The notes below the pieces were generated by a model. The model worked only from the letters and a program-made list of their open reading frames with translations, was not told the origin of the DNA and did no database searches. A stretch of 64,000 nt of DNA from assembly GCA_021018815.1 (NCBI GenBank), contig JAITYX010000074.1, positions 372,001 to 436,000 of the forward strand, read 5' to 3'. Made by a program: the position numbers and the translations under genes. Positions 48,485-58,420 of the stretch are shown one piece after another. The stretch is from Talinum fruticosum. Its lineage: Eukaryota > Streptophyta > Magnoliopsida > Caryophyllales > Talinaceae. Numbering within the stretch: position 1 is the first letter of the stretch; each line of letters begins with the position of its first letter.

Positions 48485-49163
48485 TGTTAGAGGAGAAGTA
48501 GTAACCAATGGCGAGAAGAGAAGAAAGGAAGAATGATATGTCGTGGTATAAACACTAACTTGAAAGCAAATACGGCCCGACACGAGTGCAATCGTAATAG
48601 CCGGTTGCTCCCAAAGGTTTCCACAGCAGCTTCATTAACGTGCACTCGAAAGTGAAGATAATGGAGTATGCAGAAAACTATGCCCGAGAGATGTAGAAGC
48701 AATAGAAAAGAAAGGAAGAAGATGAAGTGTGTAGAAAATGAGTAGAAGAGCTCTGTATTTATAGGAGAAAATGTGACTGTTGGGGGAAAAAATCATGGAG
48801 AGGATCAAGGAAGAAGTGGAGCAAAACGCTCCACTTTATCTCTCCACTACTAAGAAGATCAAGGCATGAATATCTCTCACTAACAGTCATAAAATAATGG
48901 CAAAGAAAACGTCCACGAAACTTGAAACGAATTTTCTCCAAAAATATAAATACTGTCGGCCCACAGCCCGGGCAAGACCAGGCGGGAGGGCAGGCGGCGC
49001 GTGCGCACGTGTTTGTGGGGGTCCAAACCTTCTTCAACCCAAGCCATAGTGCTAACTTTCAAATAGTAGTAATGAGAAGGAAGTATTTAAACTCAAGAAA
49101 ATTTTTACAAAACTTCAATGTGGGACAATAGAAGAAGAGAAAAGTTCATGCCATTTTCTAACA
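48485..49163 (-). mobile_element. Solo LTR in CACTA element 2, TSD TAAAT
   Basis: Starts TGTTAGAGGAG and ends CCATTTTCTAACA. Exact TAAAT flanks lie at 48480-48484 and 49164-49168. On the minus strand there is a TATA box CCTATAAATACAG (plus about 48755-48767). Its 679-bp length and lack of coding sequence fit a solo LTR left after recombination between two LTRs. Confidence 0.8.
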
Positions 49164-49860
49164 TAAATATATTATTAGTTTATTTCTACTTAATATAGTA
49201 AGAATTTTGAAGTTGCAGCGTTGATAAAGTTGTTTGTAAGATTGTGTATGTGATTTGAGTACTGCCTTTCATTTTTCACCATCAATGCATTGTATTGTAT
49301 GTATTCTATTTCTTCTTGTTATGTCTCGAATACAATGTAAAAATACCTTCTTTAATTAATTGTATTTAGAGCACTCAATGAAAGCAAAGAATTAAGAGCA
49401 TTTATTTTAATTCGATTCTTTTTATAATAATAATAATAATATGTATAAACTATAGTTTCAAATCTATCAACTATTATCACAGTTACCTCTCTTTTTTCTT
49501 TTTGATTTTTAAAATTTACTTTCCAAAATTTTACTCACTTGAATCTATAGATGTATAAGGATAGCACTGCCATACAATTTTTTAATTGATTAATTTTGTA
49601 TATGTATATTGTCTCGAGCAAATTATCTTCTGATATTTATTAATAAAACTATACATCCTATTACTAAATATTGGAATTGAAGGGAACAATCATATAATCT
49701 GTGATCACGGGTCAACTTAATTCTTGAAAAAAAGGGAAAAAACTTAAAAATGATTCGGACATAAAAGCAAAATACAATGTAAAACATTGCGCAAGTTTGA
49801 TTGACTAGTAATTTTAAAAGACAAACATACTTAACTATTTTAAAATCGTATATATCTGCA

Positions 49861-50510
49861 GTAATGGAGACAAATAGAGAGTGGATGAATAAAAGATTTG
49901 ATGGAAAATATTTGAATAAGGAGTTCATTCGTAGGATAGAAGAGGAATTTATTCCATTTTCTAAACAAGAAGAAAGCTTCAAGAGGTCAAAAAAATGAGG
50001 TGTCCTTGTAGTAAATGTGGCAACGTGCCCTTCTTAGATAAGGGTACCGTGAAATTACATTTGTATAAACATGACTTTTGCACTAATTATTTTCATTGGG
50101 TTAACCATGGGGAGACTTACCCTGATTTAGAAGTGAACAATCAAGGGTCGTCAAATCCACAAGTAGAATCAATGCATGAAATGTTGATGGATGCATTTGG
50201 GCCTATGTCCTCAACATGGATTGATGATGAAAGTGTGGATGAATAACCAAATAAAGATGCAAAAAATTCTTTGAAATGTTGGAAGCAGCTAAGAGACCTT
50301 TGTATGATGGGTGTGATTTGTCCTTATTGTCGGTAGTCTCATGGCTCATAAACATCAATTGTGAGTTTAATCTCCCAAATAGAGCTGTTGACAATTTGTT
50401 GGCACCGATGAAGGAAATGTGTCCACCTAATAATGAGATCACCGATACTTATTATTCTGCATAGAAGTTGCTTGTCGCTTTAGAACAAAAGATTTTTGAA
50501 GTAATATTGT
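49861..50510 (+). pseudogene. CACTA TNP2 transposase, N-terminal remnant
   Basis: Begins at the ATG at 49864 (METNREWMNKRF), continues in a shifted frame with RCPCSKCGNVPFLDKGTVKL and HLYKHDFCTNYFHWVNHGE. This is the transposase-associated domain (PF13963-like) with its Cys/His residues. Then comes LLEAAKRPLYDGC-like and KEMCPPNNEITDTYY sequence from the start of the TNP2 domain (PF02992). The sequence ends there, so the catalytic part is missing. The first frame break falls in the A7 run at 49989-49995 and corresponds to one missing base. Confidence 0.75.
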
Positions 50511-50646
50511 AATCTCGAGACATTGATAACCAAACGATCTATGTTATGATTTTGATTTATGTTTTGATTTTTTGTGTATATTAATTTATTTTTGAATATA
50601 TATACTTAAATCTTCTTTGCATGACATTATTCGTTGTATATACAAG

Positions 50647-51600
50647 TATGCCTCGAACAAAAGGTTTTGCGCTAAATCATGGTGTGTCTACTTCTGGTTT
50701 CGATTCCAATGTTGGGGCCGATCAAGCTATAGTCCAGTCTCAATCATCATCATCATAGGGAGATGGCTCACAACAAGGGGCAGCTTGTAGGAAAAGAGTT
50801 TTGTCAAAGGATGATGATAACTAGTGGTATGTATTAGTAATTTTGTTTATCTTTCGTAGTCTTTGGGTACTTTTAACTTAATAATTTTATTGTAGGTTCA
50901 CTAAGTCGAAGTTGTCACGAGCTATATCAGATGATATCAAGAGTTTCTATAATGGCTAGTGCACATGTTTATCAAATCTCCCTAAAGAAAAGCAACAACT
51001 TTTGTGAAGGACTTTTGAGGTAAAAAGCTTGAAAACAATTGGATATATATGAGTACTTTTTAATATTTTCAATTTATGTTTGGTAATATTTTTATAAAAC
51101 AGGGAAAGTATACTTGGGCTCAAGAACTTAGTTCTCAAGAAGTCTATGCAGAATGGAAGAAGAAAGTTGGTAAAAATTTGAGGAACTTAGCGAGCAAGGC
51201 TGGAAAAAGGCTCGATGATAAACCAATAACTTGGTTGTCAAATGATGGGCGAGAGAGGTTGAAGGACATAAGAAGTACCCTTGAATTTCAAAAAGAATCT
51301 GCCCAATGCTTGAAGAATAGGACAAAAGGGCCAAAAGTAGGAACCTTACATAGCCAAGCGTTAGTCTCAACCGCAGATCTTGCAGTCCAAATGGTATAAA
51401 CTCTAGTATTTTAGTTTTCTTTTATTTTATATACATAATGTAGTTTGTGTATTTTTATTGCATATTATTTGTATGCCTAGATCAAGGAAGGGAAGAATCC
51501 TACCCTATCTACATTGTTTGTGAGGAGTCGTAGTAAGAAAGATGCTCAATTTAGAAAGGTCTTCGTTGACAACCGGTCCAAATCTCTCGTGGGTAAGAAT
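50647..51600 (+). pseudogene. CACTA TNPA-type second protein (plant transposase, Ptta/En/Spm family)
   Basis: Pieces at 50647-50828, about 50896-51020, 51103-51396 and 51481-51596 lie between plausible splice sites. They carry the order expected for PF03004-type proteins: SKLSRAISDDIKSFYNG, then GKYTWAQELSSQEVYAEWKK, SAQCLKNRTKGPKVGTLHSQ, and KNPTLSTLFVRSRSKKDAQF. In-frame stops (for example at the end of FYNG) mark it as decayed. In active elements the TNPA-type protein binds subterminal repeats. Confidence 0.7.
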
Positions 51601-51959
51601 ACTATCTCCATAAACTTTTACAAGCATATAAAATATGTGATCAAGTGTATCTTCGTGAACCTTGATGCATCTCTTTAAGTATAGGTTAAAATATATTGGT
51701 TATGACTATCAATATTGAATGGACAATAGATTTCTTCCCTTCTGCAAGAAAAATATGAGGTAGTTAGAGTTGAGCGTGGTATTCAGGAGGGGACAAAAGA
51801 GGTAGAGACCCTCTAATATGAGGTATCGGGTGGTTGGAGTAAAAATCAACCATCTACGGATTGACTAATTCTGCGACAATCTTCTACGAGAAACCTACTC
51901 GCCTCGACATCCTCTACAAGTGCTACCTAGAATTCATCCGCCTATTCTCAACTAAAATC

Positions 51960-52182
51960 ACAACTTAAATCAACCCAAGAACAACTTGATAATCAAAGAA
52001 AACTAACCGAGAGTCAGCAAAAGGCCATGGAAGAGCAAAGAAAACTAACCGAGAGTCAGCAAAAGGCCATGGAAGAGTAAAGAAAACTAGTTGAGAGTCA
52101 ACAAAAGGCCATGGAAGAAGCAATGAAACTCATCCAAAACCTCCAATCAAAAGTTGAGAGGATGTCCGGTGGTTCTTACTAA
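51960..52182 (+). pseudogene. Coiled-coil tail with three 14-residue repeats (end of the TNPA-type gene)
   Basis: A + frame gives repeats of RKLTESQQKAMEEQ with 42-bp DNA units (51998-52122). One TAA interrupts between units two and three. It ends AMKLIQNLQSKVERMSGGSY then stop at 52180-52182. A Gln/Glu-rich coiled coil is usual at the end of this protein class. Confidence 0.65.
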
Positions 52183-52261
52183 TTTGTTAGCATGGTTTGT
52201 AGGTGGAACTTTGAATGGATTTGTTTGATAAAATTATTGTATAACTTACAATTCAATTGCG

Positions 52262-52640
52262 AATGTTGGTTATTTTTATGAATAGTTGGTGGTTTATGTA
52301 TTTGTGGATGACTCGTGCAGTGAATGAGTCAGCATGTATATAAATGTGCAGGAAATATATGTAAAAAGGGAATGCTAAATGTAGAACAATCTGCGGCCAA
52401 ATGAGCAGAAATTTAGCATCGGGTTTTAGCGTCCGACAACAATTCAATAGCAAATGTTGGTTGTTTTTATGAATAGTTGGTGGTTTGTGTATTTGTGGAT
52501 GACTGTGCGAGAGAATGAGTCGGAATGTATGTAAATGTGTAGGAAATATATGTAAAACGGGAATGTTAAACATAGAACAAGCTCCGCAAAAATACCAGAA
52601 ATTTAGCGTCGGATTTTAGCGTCCGACAACAATCCGACGC
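52262..52640. repeat. About 190-bp tandem duplication at the right end of CACTA element 2
   Basis: ATGTTGGTT-x-TTTTTATGAATAG recurs at 52263 and 52454, and the similarity runs through to the TTAGC subterminal motifs after each copy. Confidence 0.75.
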
Positions 52641-53791
52641 TATTTGAGTCAAAATATCCGACGCTGAACCGAACCATCCGACGCTAATATGAACAACTTG
52701 GGTTCGAAAAAACCCAAAGGAAATTAGCGTCGAGGTCTTCTGTGTCAGATTTTTATCCAACGCTAAACATGATTAGCGTCGGATTTTCCTGATTTTGCCT
52801 CGAATGGTGTCCGATGGTAATTACCGGCTTTCATCGTAGTGAATTAAAATTAACAAATAAGATTCATGTTAACCTTCATTTATGTGCAAAAATGACACTT
52901 CCTGTATAAACCTTATCACTTACATAACATTTGAAAAATTTAAAGTGACATCATAAAATAAAATAAAATAAATGTAGGCGTAATCTTATTAATAATTGGG
53001 ATTTGATGGAAAATAGAAGAAAATGGGATTTGAAGAATATTTTTTTTGAAAAAGAAAATCTGATTCCTTAGAGGAATGAGATTTAATACATCTAAAAATT
53101 GGAGGAATCAAAATCTTTGGATTTGGGGGTAGACTACATAGTTTTGAGACGTAGAGTTTCCGGATTCACAAACAAAGAAAGATGAGAATCCCATGCACAG
53201 AGTGAAGAAACTCAATGAGCTCATTACTCCTTCTCTTATGTACTATTCACTTGGAGTTCGTGCAGGGGTAGAGTGGACAACCTCACTTCTCCTTAAGGAG
53301 GTTCCTCTTTTTTTCTTAGGGAGGTTCCTCCACTTTTGTTTCAATAAGTTCCTTCGGACCTGAGAAGAACGAGAGAAAGGGTCCTCCATTGATTCACTGC
53401 TCTCCAAGGGGAACTAAACGATGAGCCCATGCTTGAAGTGGCGCCTCCGCCCGCCTCGTCACTTGCCGATGAGTGGAAATTGTTTGCCTGGATTTCCTTT
53501 TTGCTTATGTAACTCATTTTCGCTATGATCGAAGGAGAGAGTTCAGTCAAAAGAATTATTCCATTACCAATACCTTCAATAAAGCCTCTAACCCTCTAAA
53601 GAATTTGTTTTTTTCAAATTGTTTACGTATATAATTATATTAATAATATATATATATATATGGTTTCCTATTTGCTTCCAATTTTGATGTATTATACATT
53701 ATCATAAATTAGATATGATTTTATTTGAAATTTTACATAATGCATAGGACAAATTAATATGAATAAAATGTTGAAGTCATCCCTTTAATTC

Positions 53792-54163
53792 GCTTTAACA
53801 ACCCAAGACATAATCTGAACCGGAGTTCCCATAACCCTTATTGACTTTGGCAATGAGGTCGGATTTACTAGTTAAGACATAGAGTCTATTCGCAGTATTG
53901 GTCGGCACACAAAGAAAGGAAAAAGGCATAAAGGATTCATGGAGAAAAAGGTGATAAACAATCATAAAACTAATAATAATTCCCTATTATTTATCACATT
54001 TTTCTCCGATGAATCGTTTACCTCTTTTTTCCTTTATTCGTGTACCAACCTGCATTGCGAGATAAACTCTATGTCTTGCCTAGTGAATCTGACCTCATTA
54101 CTACAGATCAGTAAGGATTTTAGGAACTCTAGTTCAAGTTATTATGTCTTGGGTTGTTAAAGC
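53792..54163. mobile_element. Inverted-repeat element (MITE-like) in CACTA element 1
   Basis: Left arm GCTTTAACAACCCAAGACAT is the exact complement of the right-end bases ATGTCTTGGGTTGTTAAAGC. The arms continue to pair for about 100 bases with mismatches, leaving a roughly 170-bp centre with little pairing. The bases beyond the arms are not clearly duplicated; TTAA inside the arms could be a target site. Its own family is not recognised. Confidence 0.65.
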
Positions 54164-55653
54164 AAACTAAATGGATGACCTAAACATTGCATTGATATTC
54201 ATTATTGTCTTATATATTACGTAAACTTCAAAAAAATCATGTACTCTAGTTTACGATCATGCATAATACAACAAATTTACACCTAAAAAGGAAATCGAAA
54301 ATTTAGGTAAATGGATAAATTAGTCCACCCCCAACTTCAACTCATCAAAAAAAAAAATTTGATAACAAATTTATCTTTATGACAAGTATTTGGGGAAATC
54401 CTTATATCCAAATACCTTTCCATTTTTTAAATTTTCACATTTATATCCTTTAAATATATAACCACAAATTTTTCTATTTCCTCAAACCCTAAACCATAAA
54501 TATTTTTATTTCTCTAAACTCTAACCATATTTGGATATCAATTTCGATAATTGGATAAATGAGTTCAACCCAACATCTCCTCATCAAATTAAACGCTAAA
54601 CATATTTATCTTTATGCGAAAGTTTTTAGGGATGACCATATATCCAAATTATCTTTCTATTTCTTTAAAACCCTAAACAAATTTGGATGCACTCTTTTGA
54701 TTTATCATATGATCCTATCATATTTCGATATAATTATCACAAATCCTAAACTCCTAAACCCATTTCACAAAATCTCAAACATTTCACGAATTTCCAATTC
54801 TTTTAAACTAAACAAATGTTACCCACATTCTCAATATTCAAGATTTCAACAAAGATTTAACCACTTCAACAATCTCAAACATTACCCACATTCTCAATAT
54901 TCACATAATTACCTCAAATACATTCAACATTTAACTATAAAACAATTTCCTGAATAACTTAAAGCAAAAAATAAAAGAGGATAGAGATTCATACCTAAGA
55001 ACCGACAACGAGAAGGATGGGGAGAGGCTTGATAGCGAGAATTTGAGGAGATGTACACTTAAAAGAAACGAGACGAAACTATAAAGAAATGAATGATTAA
55101 GAGCGAGGAGATTTAGACGGCGAGAGTAAGGATAGGCTTACCAATTCAAGTTGACCGGCGGTGAGGAACGAATTCCAGATTTGATTAGGAAGTTCATGGA
55201 GGAGAGAAACACTATAGAAAGCGATAAGACCGAGAGTTGTAAGTGGGCTTGGAAACAGCAGATTACGTTTTTAAGCTGATCCGAAAGACATATGATGACA
55301 TTTCTGTCAAAGATATGTTGTCATATGTCACATTTAATGATGGCTATATTAAAAGAACCGTAGTTAAATGTTTCAGAAAACCTATGACGACGATTCTTAC
55401 ATTAAAATCGTTGTCATATTTGTTATACAATGCCAGCTTATTTACAAAAATTCCATCGGTCCAATTTTCATGACGGTTTGTCCTTTTAATTGTCGTTAAA
55501 GACCCGTCGTTAAAAGTGGTTCCTGTAGTAGTATCCTAATCCTAGTAAAATTAGGAAGACTACTTCTAATATAACTAGGAAAATTAATTCAAACTAAAGA
55601 CATATTTAGTCTCCTAAATCAAACAAAATACTTTGTTTCCTTAACACTCCCCC

Positions 55654-56217
55654 TTAAGTTGGAGCATGTAAGTCAACAATGCCCAACGTGTTTTGTAAAA
55701 ATAAAAATTCACGCTTTCCTAATGGCTTGTTGAAAATGTTAGCAAGTTGATACTTAGAAGGCACATATGTTGTCTCTAAATCGCGGGCTATAAGGCGTTC
55801 TCCAACAAAATGACAATCAATTTCTATATGTTTCATTCTTTCATGAAAAACTGGATTCTTGGCGATATGTAATGTAGCTTGATTATCACCTTATAACTTT
55901 ATTGGTCTTTGAAGGAATACTCCTATAGATCCCAAAACGATTTTATCTCGAATCATTTCACTGGTTACCATTGGCATATAGCTCGATATTCCGCTTCGCA
56001 GATGACCTAGACACCGTAATCTATTTTTCGTTTTCTAAGAAATAGGTGACCCACCTAAAGTAACGAAGTATCCTGTTAAGGACCTTCTAGTAATAAGGCA
56101 TGCTCCCCAATCTGAATCACAGTAGGCATAAACCTGTAGATCCCAATCACTTTTCAACAAAGTACCTTGTCCTGGGTGTCCTTTTAGATATATCAAGACC
56201 CGACAAGTCGCTTCCAT
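55654..56217 (-). pseudogene. Copia RNase H and C-terminal end
   Basis: Minus frames contain VYAYCDSDWGACLITRRSLT-GY and FVTLGGSPIS, then [13 protein letters not shown] and [15 protein letters not shown]. These are the RNase H landmarks and tail of Copia polyproteins. Stops and shifts occur between them. Confidence 0.8.
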
Positions 56218-56235
56218 GTGTTCTTCCTTCGGCTC

Positions 56236-57300
56236 CTACATGAATTGTGAGAGAATATGCATTGCATAGCATAGTTCTGGTCTTATAAGGGTTAGGTATA
56301 TAAGTCTCCCAACTAGTCTTTTGTACCTTGTCGGGTCGTCAATAGCTGGCCTATTAGCTAATGCGAGTTTATGACTAGTTTCCATCGGGAACTCTGCGGC
56401 TTTGCCCCGAGTAGCCCGCATTCTACAATTATCTCAAGCACATACTTCCTTTGACTTAAAAATATCCCTTTTGAGCTTCTAGCAACTTCAATTCCAAGAA
56501 AATACTTGAGGGGACCCAAGTCTTTCATATGAAAACAATTGTTGAGATATTCTTTAAACTCAACACATGCTTGGGAATTATCAGCCGTAAGCACCAAGTC
56601 ATCTACATACACTAGAAGTCCCATGAATATGTCATCTTTATTGTATGTGAATAAGGAATAGTCTGCATATGACCTAACGAAACCATAATCATGTAATTTT
56701 GAAAGAGATTTTGGCAAACCACCTGTCGTGGTGCTTGTTTAAGTTCATAAAGAGACTACTTCAACTTGCATACCTTGTTGGAACTTGAAGTTCTAAATCC
56801 AGGAGGCATTCTCATATAAACTTCTTCATCTAAATCTCCATGTAGAAAGACATTATTCACGTCCATCTGATGTAGTTCCCATCCTTTCGCTCGCTGCTAC
56901 AGATAAAAAAACACCTTACACTAGCCATCTTGGCTACAGGAGCAAAAGTCTCATGGTAATCAAATCCTTTGATTTGTTCGTCTCCTCGAATCACAAGTCG
57001 CACCTTATAGCGTTCAAAGGACCATTTGAATTGTACTTCACCTTATACACCCACTTGTAATTTATCGAATTCTTGTTAATGGGTAGATCTTTTACTTGTC
57101 TAAGTCTCATTTGACTCTAGGGCCTCAATTTCTTTCGCCATTGCCTCTTTCCACCTAACATCTTTTATGGCTTCATGAAAATACCTAGGCTCAACAATAT
57201 TTGTAATAGGAGCAAGATAATTTTGATGTGCATGTGAAAATTTAGCACAAGTAATATAATTAGCTATGGGATACAGTTTACCGAGAGGATACCTTTTGTA
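56236..57300 (-). pseudogene. Copia reverse transcriptase (broken)
   Basis: The frame at 56717-56358 has LLVYVDDLVLTADN, the YVDD catalytic motif of Copia RVT_2 (PF07727), then MKDLGPLKYFLGIEVARSSK and FLSQRKYVLEII. A downstream frame (56421-56236) has YKRLVGRLIYLTLIRPE. An upstream frame (57300-57100) has EPRYFHEAIKDVRWKEAMAK. Frameshifts and a degraded segment around 56720-57090 make it non-functional. Confidence 0.85.
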
Positions 57301-58159
57301 GAGGTGAAGGCAAAGAGAGGTCTTTTGGTCGAGTTGTATAACAAATATAGTCTTACAGATGGCTTGGGAACTTTCTCTTGCACCTTGCCCGACCCGCAAT
57401 ATCGGTCTCGGAAATATTTTGGTTGTTCCCCCTGTCTCGTGGGCTCGCCTGGAGATTCTGTGGACTCGCGCGCAAATGGGTCGAAGCCGTTGGTCCGTGT
57501 TCCAGCCTAAGGAAACATCGAGCGACAGGCCAATTTCTTCTTGCTTTAGCCGGGCAGCTTCTAGCGACGCTTGGGCCTGCTCGGTTTCTTCTTGCTCCAG
57601 TTGTGCCTTTCCTTCTTTACTTTGCCGGCCTGGTTCTTTCAGTTCCCTTTCTTCGTTAAACCCACATTACCAAAAATCATCAAATTTTCCACTCGTAATT
57701 TTCTATCGAAAAATCATAGTAGAAAATTTTCCACTATTTTTCCATTACTTTATTTTTTTCATTGATTTCCTACCATTATATTTTTAATGAAAAATATCCC
57801 ACTAAATTCCCTCTAATTTTCCACCACCAAATATTTTCACAATTTTAATTTTTATTTAAAATTTACTTCCTATTAATATCCCACTAACATTTATTTATTT
57901 GAATTTTCCTATTTTTTTTTATTTTGATTACAACTCTTTCTCCCCAAAATATTTCACTAGTAAATTTATTTTTTCAATTCTCACCAAATAAAAATTTTGG
58001 TGAAAGTGTGTCATTAAAAAAACTTTAAAAAATAACCAAAGTGAGAATAGCATAGCAGTTGTATACTAGGTGGCAAATAATTAACCCACACAAAATTAAA
58101 TGCATGTATACTCTCTCTCCTCTCACACCCTCTCTCACACCTATACCCGTCTGTCCTGC

Positions 58160-58420
58160 GTATACCCCCGAACCCTAGCTCACGCCGTTGTTCTCCATAG
58201 CTGAACGACAGTGGTGGTTGGCCGCCGGCCATACGGTGGCAGTTATGCGGTGAATGTTTCTCTCTCTTCCTCGAAACACCAAGCTGTACTAAGAGGCAGA
58301 TTGTTTTTGTCATTCGCCCCCGAACCCTAGCTGCTTGGCGCTCTACTCCATAGCTAAACGACAGTGGTCGGCCGCCGGCCATACGGTGCCGTCTATGCAG
58401 CGAAGGTTTCTCTCTCTTCC
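58160..58420 (+). repeat. GC-rich tandem duplication (about 151-bp unit) in the leader of CACTA element 3
   Basis: CCCCCGAACCCTAGCT at about 58165 and 58317, followed in both by TCCATAGCT-x-AACGACAGTGG and GGCCGCCGGCCATACGGTG, then TTTCTCTCTCTTCC and CTCGAAACACCAAG. It sits upstream of the transposase, the same position as the duplication in CACTA element 2, but the sequence is different. Confidence 0.75.

Larger units (their letters stand above)
47401..52841 (+). mobile_element. CACTA (En/Spm) element 2, nested in element 1, TSD AAT
   Basis: Starts CACTAGGAAAAAAC and ends ...TTTCATCGTAGTG, flanked by AAT at 47398-47400 and 52842-52844, the three-base duplication CACTA elements make. Subterminal repeats TTAGCGTCGGA and TTAGCGTCCGA are dense at both ends (47420-47600, 52400-52800). 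It contains a leader with a tandem duplication, a truncated TNP2-type transposase, a TNPA-type second gene and a solo LTR. Confidence 0.9.
46071..55533. mobile_element. Non-coding CACTA (En/Spm) element 1, host of a nested CACTA
   Basis: The left end is CACTACTACAGGAACCACTT. The right end reverse-complemented is TACTACTACAGGAACCACTT, identical apart from the first base. Both continue into TTTTAAC and into subterminal repeats built on ACGACGGTT/AACCGTCGT. The flanking triplets are TCT and TCC (two of three). Without the nested element the length is about 4.0 kb, with no transposase seen, so it would depend on enzymes supplied elsewhere. A direct repeat TTACCCACATTCTCAATATT occurs at about 54819 and 54882. 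Family assignment rests on the CACTA end and subterminal repeats. Confidence 0.8.
55534..57400 (-). mobile_element. Copia element (minus), 3' LTR interrupted by CACTA element 1
   Basis: On minus the polymerase relics run from 57300 to 55654. Then come the purine tract TTAAGGGGGAG (plus 55647-55657) and the LTR start TGTTAAGGAAACAAAG (LTR from 55646 leftwards). The LTR is cut at 55533 by CACTA element 1 and seems to resume left of 46071. The 57400-57660 stretch may be more of its internal region but is unrecognised. The 5' LTR is not seen. Confidence 0.75.

Noticed and set aside
57304..57787. Overlapping plus-strand frames of up to 142 codons
   Set aside because: They run antisense to the Copia internal region and then into AT-rich DNA, with no domain recognised.
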